DNA from: Pseudomonadota bacterium
Lineage (GTDB): Bacteria > Desulfobacterota > Binatia > Binatales > Binataceae
Direction of reading: 5' to 3'
NCBI GenBank assembly: GCA_021323945.1
Contig: JAJPKA010000002.1
Location: 1-64,000 of the forward strand
Length of the DNA: 64,000 bases
Made by a program: the position numbers and the translations under genes. Below the pieces are notes generated by a model that did no database searches, had not been told where the DNA came from, and saw nothing but the letters and a program-made list of their open reading frames with translations. Shown here piece by piece: positions 21,517 to 31,456 of this stretch (position 1 is the stretch's first letter; every line of letters begins with the position of its first letter).

Positions 21517-21650
21517 TCTTGCTGTCAAGTGTTTCTGGTCGGCGCGATATTGGCTTCTGATTGGCTTAATTCAAACAACTCGTCACCCGACATCAGGAAA
21601 CGAGCCGAATCCAATGTTGGTTTGACAGTGGGACGACCAGGGCTAAAGTC

Positions 21651-22529
21651 CTATTTTGCTGGCGCTAAAGCCTCCATGACCCGCAGGTCGGGCAGCGATT
21701 CGTTATCTGACCTAATAGGTAAGATACAAACGTGAGTTGCCCCGGCATTCCAATGCGCCTGGATACGGTCGCGAATCCTGTTTTCATCACCCCACGCCAC
21801 GATCGCATCCACGAGCGCGTCGCTGCATCCGTTTTCGAAGTCCTTGTCCTGCCAGCCCAGCGCCTTCAGATTCCGGGTGTAGTTTGGCAGTCGAGGCACA
21901 TAGGTTTTCATGTAAGTCCGCGCCATGGCCCTTGCTTTGACTGGGTCGGTCTCGAGAATCACTGCCTGCGCCGCGCAGATCCAAGGGCCTGGTCCAATCG
22001 CGGCTCGTGCTTTCGAAGTATGCTCGGGAGGAACAAAGTAGGTGTGAGTTCCGTTGGTTTCAGTTGCCGCCAGTTGGAGCATTTTGGGATGCAATGCTGC
22101 GATTACCACCGGCACCTCCTCGCGAGGCTGCGGCGCACGATAGAGCGCGGTCTTCATTTTGGGCAGGTATTCTTTCATATAAGTGTACGGTTTATCGTAA
22201 GCATGCCCACGTAGATTGGTAACCAAGGGCCGATGGCTTACGCCGATACCCAACAAAAAGCGGCCGCCGGATGCCTCCGCCACGGTCTTTGAAGCTGCCG
22301 CCATCGTGATCGCGTCGCGCGCATAAATGTTCGCTATCCCGGTAGCAAAGACGATTCTCTCTGTATGGGCCGCAAGATAACCGATATGCGCAAAGGGCTC
22401 GCGCCCGACCGCTTCTGGTATCCACATTGCGCCGTAGCCCAATTGCTCAGCCTTGCGCGCAAAGTCGACGGTTTCCGGGGCGGTCATCGCATCGAGAAAA
22501 AACCAAATGCCGAGTTTCCCAATGTTCAT
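21651..22529 (-). CDS. F420-dependent LLM oxidoreductase (TIGR03620-like)
   Basis: 292 residues. MNIGKLGIWFFLDAMTAPETVDFARKAEQLGYGAMWIPEA and GIANIYARDAITMAAASKTVAEASGGRFLLGIGVSH are typical of luciferase-like (LLM class) F420-dependent enzymes; the C-terminus has WNAGATHVCILPI. They use reduced F420 to reduce or, with oxygen, to oxygenate substrates. Divergent to two other LLM genes nearby. The substrate is unknown. Confidence 0.9.
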   Translation of the reverse strand: MNIGKLGIWFFLDAMTAPETVDFARKAEQLGYGAMWIPEAVGREPFAHIGYLAAHTERIVFATGIANIYARDAITMAAASKTVAEASGGRFLLGIGVSHRPLVTNLRGHAYDKPYTYMKEYLPKMKTALYRAPQPREEVPVVIAALHPKMLQLAATETNGTHTYFVPPEHTSKARAAIGPGPWICAAQAVILETDPVKARAMARTYMKTYVPRLPNYTRNLKALGWQDKDFENGCSDALVDAIVAWGDENRIRDRIQAHWNAGATHVCILPIRSDNESLPDLRVMEALAPAK

Positions 22530-22742
22530 AATGCAATTGTTAATAGCGACACAGTTACTATCTCGCAAGGACAATCATTTCGTCCAAGCTTGCCTGAAAG
22601 AATTCAGCCCGAAAATTGAACATCGCCAAAGGAAGTTTGTAAATCTCACTTTGTTGACCGCGCGGTGGGTCGGCTTCGTTTTCAAAACCCCGCATGTCGC
22701 GCTAGATCTTGTGGCTCACGCGTTATAATCAGGAGGCCGCCG

Positions 22743-23600
22743 ATGAAGTTCGGCCTGATGTTCGTCAATTCCGGTCCGTTCGCCAATCATGAGTTGTTCG
22801 CGCATCTGGTACAAACCGCCGAGCAGTGCGGCTTTGAGTCGCTCTGGACGGTTGAGCACGTGGTAATTCCCACGGACTACCAGACTCCTTATCCCTACTC
22901 CAAAAGTGGCAAAATCCCGGGCGGTGAAGATGTCCCGATACCGGATCCATTGCTACCCTTGGGCTTCGCAGCCGCGATCACAAAAACAATTCGGCTGGCG
23001 ACGGGTGTCGTCATTTTGCCTCAACGTCACCCTCTGTATATCGCAAAAGAAGTCGCTACCCTCGACGTTTTATCGCATGGCCGAGTAATTCTTGGTGTGG
23101 GTTCGGGATGGCTCAGGGAAGAGTTCGATGCGCTGGGTCTCGACTTCCATTCGCGTGGCGCGCGCACGGACGAAGCGATTTTGGCCATGCGCGCGTGCTG
23201 GAACAACGACCTATCAAGTTTTAACGGGAAACATTTCAATTTTGGTCCCGTTCGAAGTTATCCAAAACCCGTGCGGGGCAACGTGCCTATTCACATCGGT
23301 GGGCATTCCGAAGCTGCCGCCAGGAGAGCCGGACGCTTGGGCGACGGCTTTTTTCCTGCGCTTGGTGAGATTCCCAGGCTTCAAGCCTTGTTCAGCATAA
23401 TGCGTAGTACTGCCGAACGCTACGGGCGCGACCCCGATCAAATCGAGCTTTCGTGCCTGGGGCGTGCCTCGCTCGAGGCCGTTAAGCCGCTCGAAGATAT
23501 TGGTGTCAGCCGGATAGTGTTAGCCCCTCCGGCTTTCGACAAGGAGGGACTTTCACGTGGTCTCGAGAAGATTGCCGAGGAGGTCATGAGCCGCCTGTAG
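22743..23600 (+). CDS. F420-dependent LLM oxidoreductase (TIGR03619-like)
   Basis: 285 residues, ATG behind AGGAGG (22,731-22,736). MKFGLMFVNSGPFANHELFAHLVQTAEQCGFESLWTVEHV, ATGVVILPQRHPLYIAKEVATLDVLSHGRVILGVGSGWLREEF and IHIGGHSEAAARRAGRLGDGFFP are canonical for this F420-dependent subgroup. It is a tandem paralogue of the next gene. Reduced F420 is the predicted cofactor. Confidence 0.92.
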   Translation: MKFGLMFVNSGPFANHELFAHLVQTAEQCGFESLWTVEHVVIPTDYQTPYPYSKSGKIPGGEDVPIPDPLLPLGFAAAITKTIRLATGVVILPQRHPLYIAKEVATLDVLSHGRVILGVGSGWLREEFDALGLDFHSRGARTDEAILAMRACWNNDLSSFNGKHFNFGPVRSYPKPVRGNVPIHIGGHSEAAARRAGRLGDGFFPALGEIPRLQALFSIMRSTAERYGRDPDQIELSCLGRASLEAVKPLEDIGVSRIVLAPPAFDKEGLSRGLEKIAEEVMSRL

Positions 23601-23729
23601 CATTAGGTCACTCCCACAAAAGTTCACTAGCCTTGGTCAATTGCAAATGTTCAGCAACATTCCGCCTGTCTGAGAGAAGTCGGAAAACACCATTCGGTAC
23701 TAACACCCATACCAACCCGAGGGCGTCAG

Positions 23730-24581
23730 ATGAAACTCGGAATCAGCTTTGCGAATTCGGGAAAATTCAGCCAACCTGAGCTGTTGGCGGAACTTGTCCG
23801 CAACTGCGAGAGGCTGGGAATCGAATCGATTTGGACCGTCGAACATGTCGTGATTCCGCAACCGCACATGCCATATCCGGGCTCCCGCGACGGCCAGATG
23901 CCAGGTGGTGATGACGTGCCGATCCCCGATCCCTTGATTCCTCTCGCCTATGCTGCAGCCATCAGCAGCCGCCTGAGGTTATCCACCGGGGTTGTCATTT
24001 TGCCTCAACGCCACCCGCTGTACCTGGCTAAGCAGCTGGCAACGCTCGACGTCCTGTCAAATGGCCGTATGCTGCTTGGAATTGGCAGCGGATGGATGAA
24101 GGAAGAGTTCGAGTCTCTACAGATCCCGTTCAATTCGCGCGGTGCTCGAACCGATGAGTCGATACAAGCAATACGAACCTTGTGGCGAGAACCAGTCGCC
24201 AGCTTTCACGGCAAGCACTTCCACTTCGACAAGGTGAAAAGTTATCCGAAGCCAATTCAGAAACAAGGAATCCCGATTCACGTCGGCGGGCATTCACCTG
24301 CTGCCGCACGTCGTGCCGGCCGGTATGGCGATGGTTTCTTTCCGACCGTTACTGACCCTCAAAGGTTGAGTGAATTGTTTGCAATCGTGCGTGATGAAGC
24401 CAAAAAGGCCGGGCGCGACCCCGGGGCAATCGAGTTTTCAGCCATGGCCCCGAAAATAGAGTCTGCTAGGCGCCTCCGTGACATCGGAGTGTCGCGGGTG
24501 ATCGTGGCACCCCCCTCTGCCGATCCGGCGCGGCTGCGCTCCGGGCTCGAGAGAATAGTTGATCAGCTCGCGGCGATTTAA
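23730..24581 (+). CDS. F420-dependent LLM oxidoreductase, tandem paralogue
   Basis: 283 residues with GAGGG upstream of the ATG. MKLGISFANSGKFSQPELLAELVRN, TGVVILPQRHPLYLAKQLATLDVLSNGRMLLGIGSGWMKEEF and IHVGGHSPAAARRAGRYGDGFFP are near-matches of the preceding paralogue along the whole length. The duplicates may have different substrates. It ends 12 bases from the convergent hydrolase. Confidence 0.92.
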   Translation: MKLGISFANSGKFSQPELLAELVRNCERLGIESIWTVEHVVIPQPHMPYPGSRDGQMPGGDDVPIPDPLIPLAYAAAISSRLRLSTGVVILPQRHPLYLAKQLATLDVLSNGRMLLGIGSGWMKEEFESLQIPFNSRGARTDESIQAIRTLWREPVASFHGKHFHFDKVKSYPKPIQKQGIPIHVGGHSPAAARRAGRYGDGFFPTVTDPQRLSELFAIVRDEAKKAGRDPGAIEFSAMAPKIESARRLRDIGVSRVIVAPPSADPARLRSGLERIVDQLAAI

Positions 24582-24593
24582 CGCCGGGCTGAC

Positions 24594-25499
24594 CTAGAGT
24601 CCGACTTCTTTCAGAAACGGCAATACCACTCCCAGCAATCCAGCAGGATTATCTCCCTGCACGTTGTGGCCGGCTCTTTCAACCCTTGTCCAGCGTCCCT
24701 TGCTTAGCGAGCGGGCGAAGCGCTCGGCGGCTTCGTCTGTTAGCACGTCGCTCAGAGCGCCACGGACGATCAAGGTCGGACACATTATCTTCGTCAGCTG
24801 CTGTGCTAGCCGTTCCCGTTGAGCATTCGCAATTCGCATGTACTCTTCTGAGCCACGCCGCTGGTCATGCTTTAGAGTCCATTTGCCCGTGGGCGTTTGG
24901 CGCAGGTTGTAGTAGAGGCTCCGCTTCAGAACAGTTGGATTGCGCAGCGGGTTAAACTTTATCGCTCGTTCTAGAAATGCTTCGAACGATTCGAGTGCGG
25001 GAGTACTGGCAAACTCGCGAATCCGCTGGGTTCCCGCGGGATTGATCTCAGGGCCGACATCTATCACGACCAATCCACGCAGTTTATCGCTGTGTCGTAT
25101 GGCGTAAGCGATGGAGTTAAGCCCGCCCATCGACTGTCCCACCAATACAGGCTCGTTCAGCCCCAACTGTTGGATAAAACCCTCGATGTCCCTCACTTGG
25201 GTCTCGATTGCATAGTCAATCGTGGGCGACCATTCACTGTCGCCGTGGCCGCGCTGATCGAGCGCGATGCAGCGATAACTATCGCGGAGCATGACACAGA
25301 CTAGGTCCCAGGTATGTGCATTAAGACCGCCACCATGGAGAAAGAGAATTGGATGTCCGGTGCCACCCCAATCGAGATAATGAAATCGCATGTTGCCGAT
25401 GATCACCTGACGATCCTCGGGCAGTGCCACGGATAAAGGCTTGAGGTTTGCCAATTCCAGTGCCTCGCCTAGCATTCGCAATTGCTCACTCGAGTCCAT
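24594..25499 (-). CDS. Alpha/beta hydrolase
   Basis: 301 residues. FLHGGGLNAHTWD (oxyanion region), IALDQRGHGDS, VLVGQSMGGLNSI (nucleophile Ser123), LIVRGALSDVLTDE (acid) and VERAGHNVQGDNP (His). Typical of esterase/C-C hydrolase-type alpha/beta hydrolases. It follows the hydantoinase gene on the same strand, so it may handle a downstream ester or carbamoyl product. Confidence 0.92.
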   Translation of the reverse strand: MDSSEQLRMLGEALELANLKPLSVALPEDRQVIIGNMRFHYLDWGGTGHPILFLHGGGLNAHTWDLVCVMLRDSYRCIALDQRGHGDSEWSPTIDYAIETQVRDIEGFIQQLGLNEPVLVGQSMGGLNSIAYAIRHSDKLRGLVVIDVGPEINPAGTQRIREFASTPALESFEAFLERAIKFNPLRNPTVLKRSLYYNLRQTPTGKWTLKHDQRRGSEEYMRIANAQRERLAQQLTKIMCPTLIVRGALSDVLTDEAAERFARSLSKGRWTRVERAGHNVQGDNPAGLLGVVLPFLKEVGL

Positions 25500-25527
25500 G
25501 AACTCTTCCTTGAAACCGGTGAATGAT

Positions 25528-26955
25528 TCAGCTCGCAGGTCTACGAAGTATTACCGGATCGATCTTGCGTGGGATAAGCTGACCGTCACCCAGCCGGCCC
25601 AGCAATTGACCATGATCGACGATGACTTTCCCTCGCAGAATCGTTATTAGCGGCCAGCCCTCTACGCGCCATCCTTCCCATGGACTGTAGTCGCTTACAT
25701 GAAAGTCCTCGCGCGTGAGTGTCTTTTTGATCGCAGGATCGAGGACGACGAGATCAGCATCGCTTCCCGGCGCGATGACCCCCTTGCGTGGATAGAGGCC
25801 CAGGATCCGCGCAGCATTGGTTGATGTGACTTCGGCGAAACGCTGCAAGGTCATGCCACGTTTGACCACACCTTCGGTATAGATGATGCCCATCCGCGCC
25901 TCAGCTCCGAGATTTCCGCCCGTAACGTTGTCGATCCGCGTACCGAGCAACTTGTGCTCGAGAGTGGTCGGAAACTCGTCCGTCGCAGTCGTCGAGACGC
26001 CATCAGAGATCAGGCCCTGCCACAGCGCCCTTTGATCTTCCGGATATTTCAACGAAGGGTACGTATGATAACAGAAGCCGCGGGGCTTTTTGTAATCCTC
26101 AGCCGAAAACAGGGCGTAATGATGAAGTGTTTCACAGTACACTGGCAGCCCATGCCCGCGCGCCTCAACCACCGCCTCGACACCTTCGAGCGCTGAAGTG
26201 TGCACGAAATAAACCGCCGAACCGGCATCTCTGGCTAATCGAATGACACGCTCGAATGCGAGGCATTCGGATAATTTAGTGTGCACCAAGTGCAGGTTTG
26301 CCCCCTCAGTGCGCCCCTCATGCGCGAACCGTTCATAGTTGAATTGGACCAGGTCGTCGTCTTCCGCGTGCACCACCATGATCCCGTCATTCTTCGCCAC
26401 CTTTTCCATCGCCAGCTGAATACGGCCGAAGTCCAGGCGCAGTCGGGGACGCTTCGGATGAGGTGGCAGAACATCAGTGGTGAACACCTTGAAGCTGGGA
26501 AAGCCCTGTTTAATCAGCTCACCAATCTGGTCGAAAACTCTCAATGGCAGCGCCCCCAACAATCCGATGTGGAATGAATAGTCTACAAACGAGTTACTCT
26601 TCCATCGAGCGATCCGCTCTTCGACAGCCCGGGTCATCTCCATTGAAGGCTCAACGAAACAGAAATCGAGATGAGTAGTCGTCCCGCCGAATGCCATACC
26701 ACGCGTGTCCTCTTCGGGACCGAGTGTCGATTTGCCACTGTCTGGATTGGTCAAATCAAAGATATCGAGGTGGGCGTGCGGCTCGATCCCCCCGGGCACG
26801 ACGATTTTGCCACGAGCATCAATCGTTCGCCCTGCCGCAATCGACGGGTCATCAATGCCAACGTAAGCAATCCGCTCACCGTCGATTCCCACGGACCATC
26901 GCCCGACGCCTTGAGGCGTTACCACTTCGCCGTTTCGAATTATCAGATCGAGCAT
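25528..26955 (-). CDS. Dihydropyrimidinase/hydantoinase-type cyclic amidohydrolase
   Basis: 475 residues with all expected binuclear-metal ligands: H60 and H62 (GGIEPHAHLD), carboxylated Lys156 (PSFKVFTT), H196 (MVVHAED), H252 (VYFVHTS) and D326 (TATDEFP). N-terminal MLDLIIRNGEVVT and C-terminal GSDADLVVLDP complete the fold. It hydrolyses cyclic amides such as dihydropyrimidines or hydantoins. The substrate here is unknown. A linear-amide amidase gene lies next to it. Confidence 0.9.
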   Translation of the reverse strand: MLDLIIRNGEVVTPQGVGRWSVGIDGERIAYVGIDDPSIAAGRTIDARGKIVVPGGIEPHAHLDIFDLTNPDSGKSTLGPEEDTRGMAFGGTTTHLDFCFVEPSMEMTRAVEERIARWKSNSFVDYSFHIGLLGALPLRVFDQIGELIKQGFPSFKVFTTDVLPPHPKRPRLRLDFGRIQLAMEKVAKNDGIMVVHAEDDDLVQFNYERFAHEGRTEGANLHLVHTKLSECLAFERVIRLARDAGSAVYFVHTSALEGVEAVVEARGHGLPVYCETLHHYALFSAEDYKKPRGFCYHTYPSLKYPEDQRALWQGLISDGVSTTATDEFPTTLEHKLLGTRIDNVTGGNLGAEARMGIIYTEGVVKRGMTLQRFAEVTSTNAARILGLYPRKGVIAPGSDADLVVLDPAIKKTLTREDFHVSDYSPWEGWRVEGWPLITILRGKVIVDHGQLLGRLGDGQLIPRKIDPVILRRPAS

Positions 26956-27074
26956 CGCGCGAGCCTCCTTTCATCGCCTTGGCGACGAAGCTCCAACTCG
27001 TCTCCTGCGATCATGAGAAAAAGGCCAGAAGACCACCCGGCAATAGCAACATAGCGAAATAAACTCTTCTGCAA

Positions 27075-28589
27075 TCACACTTGGCGCCAGTCCAGATTCC
27101 GCTCAAATGCGTCGCCGATACGCAACAAAGTTTGTTCATCGAAATAGCGTCCAGTCAGCATCATGCCAACTGGCAAACCTTGTGACATAGCGCACGGAAT
27201 GCTCAGCGAGGGATGCCCGGTCATGTCAAATACGGCGGTGTTGCCCAGCATGCTCCAACCGCGCTCAATGAGCGCTCGTGGCCGAAGCTCCGGCTCATAT
27301 CGGAGTGCTTTTATAGGAGTAGTTGGCATTATCAGGGCATCGACCTGCTGCAGCACCCGATCATAAGCCTCGCGAATCGGGGCGCGCAGGTTTTGCGCTT
27401 TTGCGTAGAGACGACCATGGTACTGGCGGTTGAGGAAGGTGCCCAGGAGAAGGACCAGTTTGAGCGTGGCCGGCAGATCGTCTCCCTGCGCTTTACGGAA
27501 ACGTCCTAAAGCGCTGGCAAGGCCGGCATCGTAGTAACCTCGCAAATGATAACCTACGCCATTGGCTGATATGAGTGCCGCAGCGCCTTGAGCGATAAGA
27601 CCCCAGATAACACTCTCGATATTGCGATGGAGCGGAACGGAAACCTCCTTTACCTCAGCACCCAGGTCCCCGAGTGCCTGAGCCGCTCGTCGGACCGCCA
27701 TATCGACATCCGGCTCACCACCCGGCAGACCGAAGCCTTCACGCAGGATTCCGAGACGCAATCCCTTGAGCTCACGACCCAGGAACTGAGTATAGGGTTC
27801 AACTTTTACCTCGGTCTGCCGGGGATCCATTGGATCCTTCCCGGCCAATACCTCGAGCATCAGAGCCACGTCGGCCACGGTTCGGCCCATTGGGCCGGCA
27901 TGGTCGAAAGTCGGATCGATGCCGAGGCATCCAGTATACGGAACCAGCCCATAGGTCGGCTTTAGCCCGACGACCCCGCACCACGAGGCGGGAATCCGAA
28001 TTGAGCCGCCCTGGTCACCGCCGATTGTTATATCGATATCGTCATAGTAGAGAGCAGCGGCAGAACCGCCCGATGAACCGCCGGCCAGATGATCGCGGTT
28101 GTGAGGATTGCGCGTCGGGCCAAACGCGCTGGTGTCACCCGCGCCGGAGAAGGCAAAATTATCGAGGTTGAGTTTGGCGACGATCTCACCTCCCGCATCG
28201 AGAATTCTGGTCACGATAGTCGCATCATTTTCTGGGACGTAACCCTCCATCACCAGGGATCCGCACGTCATCGGGATCCCGGCGACCGCGATACAGTCCT
28301 TGATTCCGATATGTTTTCCTGCAAGTTTGCCCTCGCGAGCGCCCTTGACGGAGCATCTCCGTAGGATGGCATTGAGCGGATCGGACTCCGGGGTTGGCCG
28401 ATAGCCGCGGTCGCGTTCCAGATATTTCACCGGTGGCGAGGGCTGCGGCGCGCGATCAAGCAGGTCCAGCGTCGCGAACATCGAGGGGATGAGCCCATCG
28501 AAATCGGTCAGCTCGTCCTCGGTCAAACTAAAGTAGTTGGCCGCTGCCAGTTGTTTTAGCTCGTCTTTGGTAGGTCGCTTCAGCGTCAT
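27075..28589 (-). CDS. Amidase-signature family hydrolase
   Basis: 504 residues from ATG 28589. Catalytic triad of the amidase signature: Lys97 (GIKDCIAVAG), the cis-Ser of GGSSGGSAAA (about 172-173) and nucleophile Ser196 (GGDQGGSIRIPA), followed by GLKPTYG and HAGPMGRTVAD. Cleaves linear amides to acids and ammonia. Upstream of the hydantoinase-like gene on the same strand, a plausible two-step amide catabolic route. Confidence 0.92.
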   Translation of the reverse strand: MTLKRPTKDELKQLAAANYFSLTEDELTDFDGLIPSMFATLDLLDRAPQPSPPVKYLERDRGYRPTPESDPLNAILRRCSVKGAREGKLAGKHIGIKDCIAVAGIPMTCGSLVMEGYVPENDATIVTRILDAGGEIVAKLNLDNFAFSGAGDTSAFGPTRNPHNRDHLAGGSSGGSAAALYYDDIDITIGGDQGGSIRIPASWCGVVGLKPTYGLVPYTGCLGIDPTFDHAGPMGRTVADVALMLEVLAGKDPMDPRQTEVKVEPYTQFLGRELKGLRLGILREGFGLPGGEPDVDMAVRRAAQALGDLGAEVKEVSVPLHRNIESVIWGLIAQGAAALISANGVGYHLRGYYDAGLASALGRFRKAQGDDLPATLKLVLLLGTFLNRQYHGRLYAKAQNLRAPIREAYDRVLQQVDALIMPTTPIKALRYEPELRPRALIERGWSMLGNTAVFDMTGHPSLSIPCAMSQGLPVGMMLTGRYFDEQTLLRIGDAFERNLDWRQV

Positions 28590-28663
28590 GGCAGGCACCT
28601 CGTGGCGAACTCGCACCGCTAACTCTCAGCGGCAGCCCTCGCGCTGACTACCACGGCAAATAG

Positions 28664-30421
28664 TCAGCGCGGAATCAGCGGCAGAATTATTTGCGACGGA
28701 TGAGCGGCATCGTGGAAAACGGTCTGGGTCGCGCGTTCAAATTTGCTTTCTCGGAAGAGCGGACCGCCAGTGTTCAGATTGCGGTCGTAGTGCGGAAAAT
28801 TGCTGCTCGAAACCTCTACGCGAAGCCGATGCCCCGGTTTAACTACATGACTGGTCGCCCAGAGATCGATGGTAAATTCATAAACGTTCCCCGGCGTCAA
28901 CAGCGTGGGATGAGTCTTTGAGAGTCGGTAACGCGCCCGGATTATTCCATTTTGTATATTCTGCGCATACCCATTCGGCCACACGTCCACCAGCTTCACA
29001 GTGAAATCCGTATCCGTAGCGCTTGAAGCCGCAAACAATTTGGCCACAATCGGTCCTGTGATCTCGAGATCATCTACAAGCGGCTCACTCGTATACACCA
29101 GAACATCCTGCCGAATTTCGACGGGACGTTGGTCACATGGCCCGGTTGGGTTCGGCCCCAGCAAACAGCCGCCACGGGTCGGCACAGGGTCACCAGGGTC
29201 GTACACGAAAGAGTCGGTCGGTTCCTCCCGGTCAGGTGCGACTCGGCTTAAGGTCCCGTCACCGTTTAGGCTGTTGGCTTTGCCGCCGCTATGTAGAAAG
29301 AAAGGCGTGTATCGAGTGCGTGCCAGCGGCCACTCATCCTCGTACCGCCATTCATTGTCTCCCATGACAAAGATGCTCACGGGTTTTTCTTCGGCCACGC
29401 CATTGTTGATGCCCTTGAGCCAATAATTGAACCAGCGGACCGCGATATCTCCCACACGCACCAGCGCCTCCGGTCCCATATCGAGTTCACCTACTTGGGA
29501 GGTAGGTGCATCGTACGGATAGAGGTGCGGCCAGGGTCCCACCATGAGCCGCTGCCCAGTACGTGCCTCCTCGGTCATCCCATACCGTCGGATGGCAGTG
29601 AAATAGTTGAGACCGCCTTCGAGAAAACCGTCATACCAGCTAGCGAGATGAAAGATCGGCACGCTGACTTGATGCGCTTGACGTCTGACATTGAGTTGAT
29701 GCCAGTAGGCGTCATCCTCGGGATGATCCAGATAATCTCTGAGGTAGGGCACCGAGTCCCGCAGCCGTTCCACCCAATCATAGATGGGTAAGTGTCGGAA
29801 ATGCTCCTCCTTGAGTCCATCCCAAAGATTCATCTCAGATCCACTGGGATAGTAACTGCGGATGCTTTCCAGAAGATGGCGTTTGTTTTGACGCCTCAAT
29901 TGGTCTGGCGTCATCATCAGGCAGTAGGGCAGTAACCAGCCGAAGTCGAGCACTCCAGCCCCGCGGTAAATCCAGCATTCATGCCAGTCTGACGGTGCTG
30001 ATGTTGCAAACATCGCCCGTAAGTGCGGAGGCCGTGTCGGCGCGGTCAGGTACTGAACCGCACAAAGGTAGGATTGGCCGTATGTGCCCACTCTGCCGTC
30101 AGACCAAGGCAGCTGGGCCGCCCATTCGATCGTGTCATAACCGTCCAGTCCCTCGTGGATCAGCGGGTAGTACCAGTCACCCTCCGACTCAAAGCGTGCG
30201 CGTGTATCTTGAGTGACAAGAACGTAACCATACGGTACGAAGCGCCTCGCATTGGGTGCCGTAGCTTCCCTGCCATAGGGTGTACGCATGAGGATCACAG
30301 GGTATCTGCCGGGAGCGTCTGGACGATAGATGTCAGAATAGAGAGTGACGCCGTCCCGCATCCTGGCTGGGACACTTGCTTCTTTGATGATCTTGTAGGC
30401 TTTGGGTATCCACTGTGCCAT
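28664..30421 (-). CDS. CocE/NonD-family hydrolase (S15 family)
   Basis: 585 residues, start ATG 30421 with GGAGGAAATC just upstream. KEASVPARMRDGVTLYSDIYRPD is the family start, VGTYGQSYLCAV carries the nucleophile Ser, and the later PWPHLY region supplies His. The C-terminal jelly-roll domain shows WPNGYAQNIQNGIIRARYR and PGHRLRVEVSSSNFPHYDRNLNTGG. Relatives include cocaine esterase and X-Pro dipeptidyl-peptidases. It lies downstream of an SDR gene. Substrate unknown. Confidence 0.92.
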   Translation of the reverse strand: MAQWIPKAYKIIKEASVPARMRDGVTLYSDIYRPDAPGRYPVILMRTPYGREATAPNARRFVPYGYVLVTQDTRARFESEGDWYYPLIHEGLDGYDTIEWAAQLPWSDGRVGTYGQSYLCAVQYLTAPTRPPHLRAMFATSAPSDWHECWIYRGAGVLDFGWLLPYCLMMTPDQLRRQNKRHLLESIRSYYPSGSEMNLWDGLKEEHFRHLPIYDWVERLRDSVPYLRDYLDHPEDDAYWHQLNVRRQAHQVSVPIFHLASWYDGFLEGGLNYFTAIRRYGMTEEARTGQRLMVGPWPHLYPYDAPTSQVGELDMGPEALVRVGDIAVRWFNYWLKGINNGVAEEKPVSIFVMGDNEWRYEDEWPLARTRYTPFFLHSGGKANSLNGDGTLSRVAPDREEPTDSFVYDPGDPVPTRGGCLLGPNPTGPCDQRPVEIRQDVLVYTSEPLVDDLEITGPIVAKLFAASSATDTDFTVKLVDVWPNGYAQNIQNGIIRARYRLSKTHPTLLTPGNVYEFTIDLWATSHVVKPGHRLRVEVSSSNFPHYDRNLNTGGPLFRESKFERATQTVFHDAAHPSQIILPLIPR

Positions 30422-30516
30422 CCTGATTTCCTCCGGCTTTCGGCATTTGGTCCACACCCTTGAGTTCCCAACGTGTCCGACATGCGAGCCCCGGCAGTCA
30501 GATGGGTCATTCACGA

Positions 30517-31275
30517 CTATTGCGCAGTGAATCCACCATCCACCGGAAAAGCGACGCCGGTGACGAAGGAGGAAGCCTCGGAGAACAGCCATGCGACGGC
30601 ATTGCCTATTTCCTCCGGCTTTCCGGCTCGACCGATTGGCTCTTGTCCAAGCAGTCTCCGCTTGGTCTCTTCATCCTCCATCCATTGAAGAATCGGCGGA
30701 GTTGCGATAACACCTGGGCAAACGGCATTGACCCTGATGTTGGCGCGCGCGTATTCAAGCGCAGCGGTTTTAGTAATTCCAATCACCCCATGTTTGGCTG
30801 CCGCATATGCGCCCATGCGATTTATCCCCACTAATCCCGCTGTGGAAGCGGTGTTCACAATCGCGCCCCCTCCCTGCTTCAGCATCTGGCGAATTTCATA
30901 TTTCATGCATAGCCAAACGCCTTTTAGATCGACCGCCAGCGTCCGATCCCAGTTCTCCTCTGTATCGTCAGCAACGCTGACTATGTGGCCGGAAATACCG
31001 GCGTTGTTGAACGCTCCATCGAGCCGGCCCCAGCTTTTGACGGCCGCGGCAACCAACGCTTGACAATCGGCTTCATGCGCAACGTTCGCTTTGAAGAATT
31101 CTCCTTCGCCGCCAGCCTCCTTGACAAGCGCGACAGTCTCCTCTCCGCGGCGCGACGAGATGTCTGAGACCAGCACCTTGGCACCCTGTCGAGCCAGCAC
31201 GAGACAAGTCGCTCTTCCGATCCCACCACCGCCACCGGTTACGAGCGTGATTTTGCCCTCCAGCGGTCTGGACAT
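30517..31275 (-). CDS. Short-chain dehydrogenase/reductase
   Basis: 252 residues of classical SDR: TGGGGGIG nucleotide-binding motif, NNAG, YAAAKHG with the catalytic Tyr and Lys, and a C-terminal FPVDGGFTAQ. AAGGAGAAACC lies before the ATG. It oxidises or reduces an alcohol/carbonyl substrate with NAD(P). It ends about 95 bases upstream of the CocE-like hydrolase start on the same strand. Confidence 0.93.
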   Translation of the reverse strand: MSRPLEGKITLVTGGGGGIGRATCLVLARQGAKVLVSDISSRRGEETVALVKEAGGEGEFFKANVAHEADCQALVAAAVKSWGRLDGAFNNAGISGHIVSVADDTEENWDRTLAVDLKGVWLCMKYEIRQMLKQGGGAIVNTASTAGLVGINRMGAYAAAKHGVIGITKTAALEYARANIRVNAVCPGVIATPPILQWMEDEETKRRLLGQEPIGRAGKPEEIGNAVAWLFSEASSFVTGVAFPVDGGFTAQ

Positions 31276-31399
31276 AACGGTTTCTCCTTCACTAGGTCAC
31301 TGATACACGATCCCCCACAGCTCTCCCCGTAGTCATCTACGATAGGGTCTCGCAGCGAGAACCCTGGACTGATGTGGGAGTGCCTAACTCGGACAAAAA

Positions 31400-31429
31400 C
31401 CGGGGGCGCGGCATAGCTCGCGCCCCCGG
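31400..31429 (-). terminator. Rho-independent terminator after first DUF1329 gene
   Basis: A perfect 11-bp inverted repeat (CCGGGGGCGCG, 8-base loop, CGCGCCCCCGG) followed on the minus strand by TTTTTG. It lies 27 bases beyond the stop of the DUF1329 gene, before the SDR gene, and should isolate the two units. Confidence 0.9.
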
Positions 31430-31456
31430 CACTTCGCACACGATACAGAAAGTCCG

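Noticed and set aside
22724-22729. TATAAT just upstream of the LLM gene
   Set aside because: No matching -35 and a start site would fall inside the ribosome binding site; coincidence likely.
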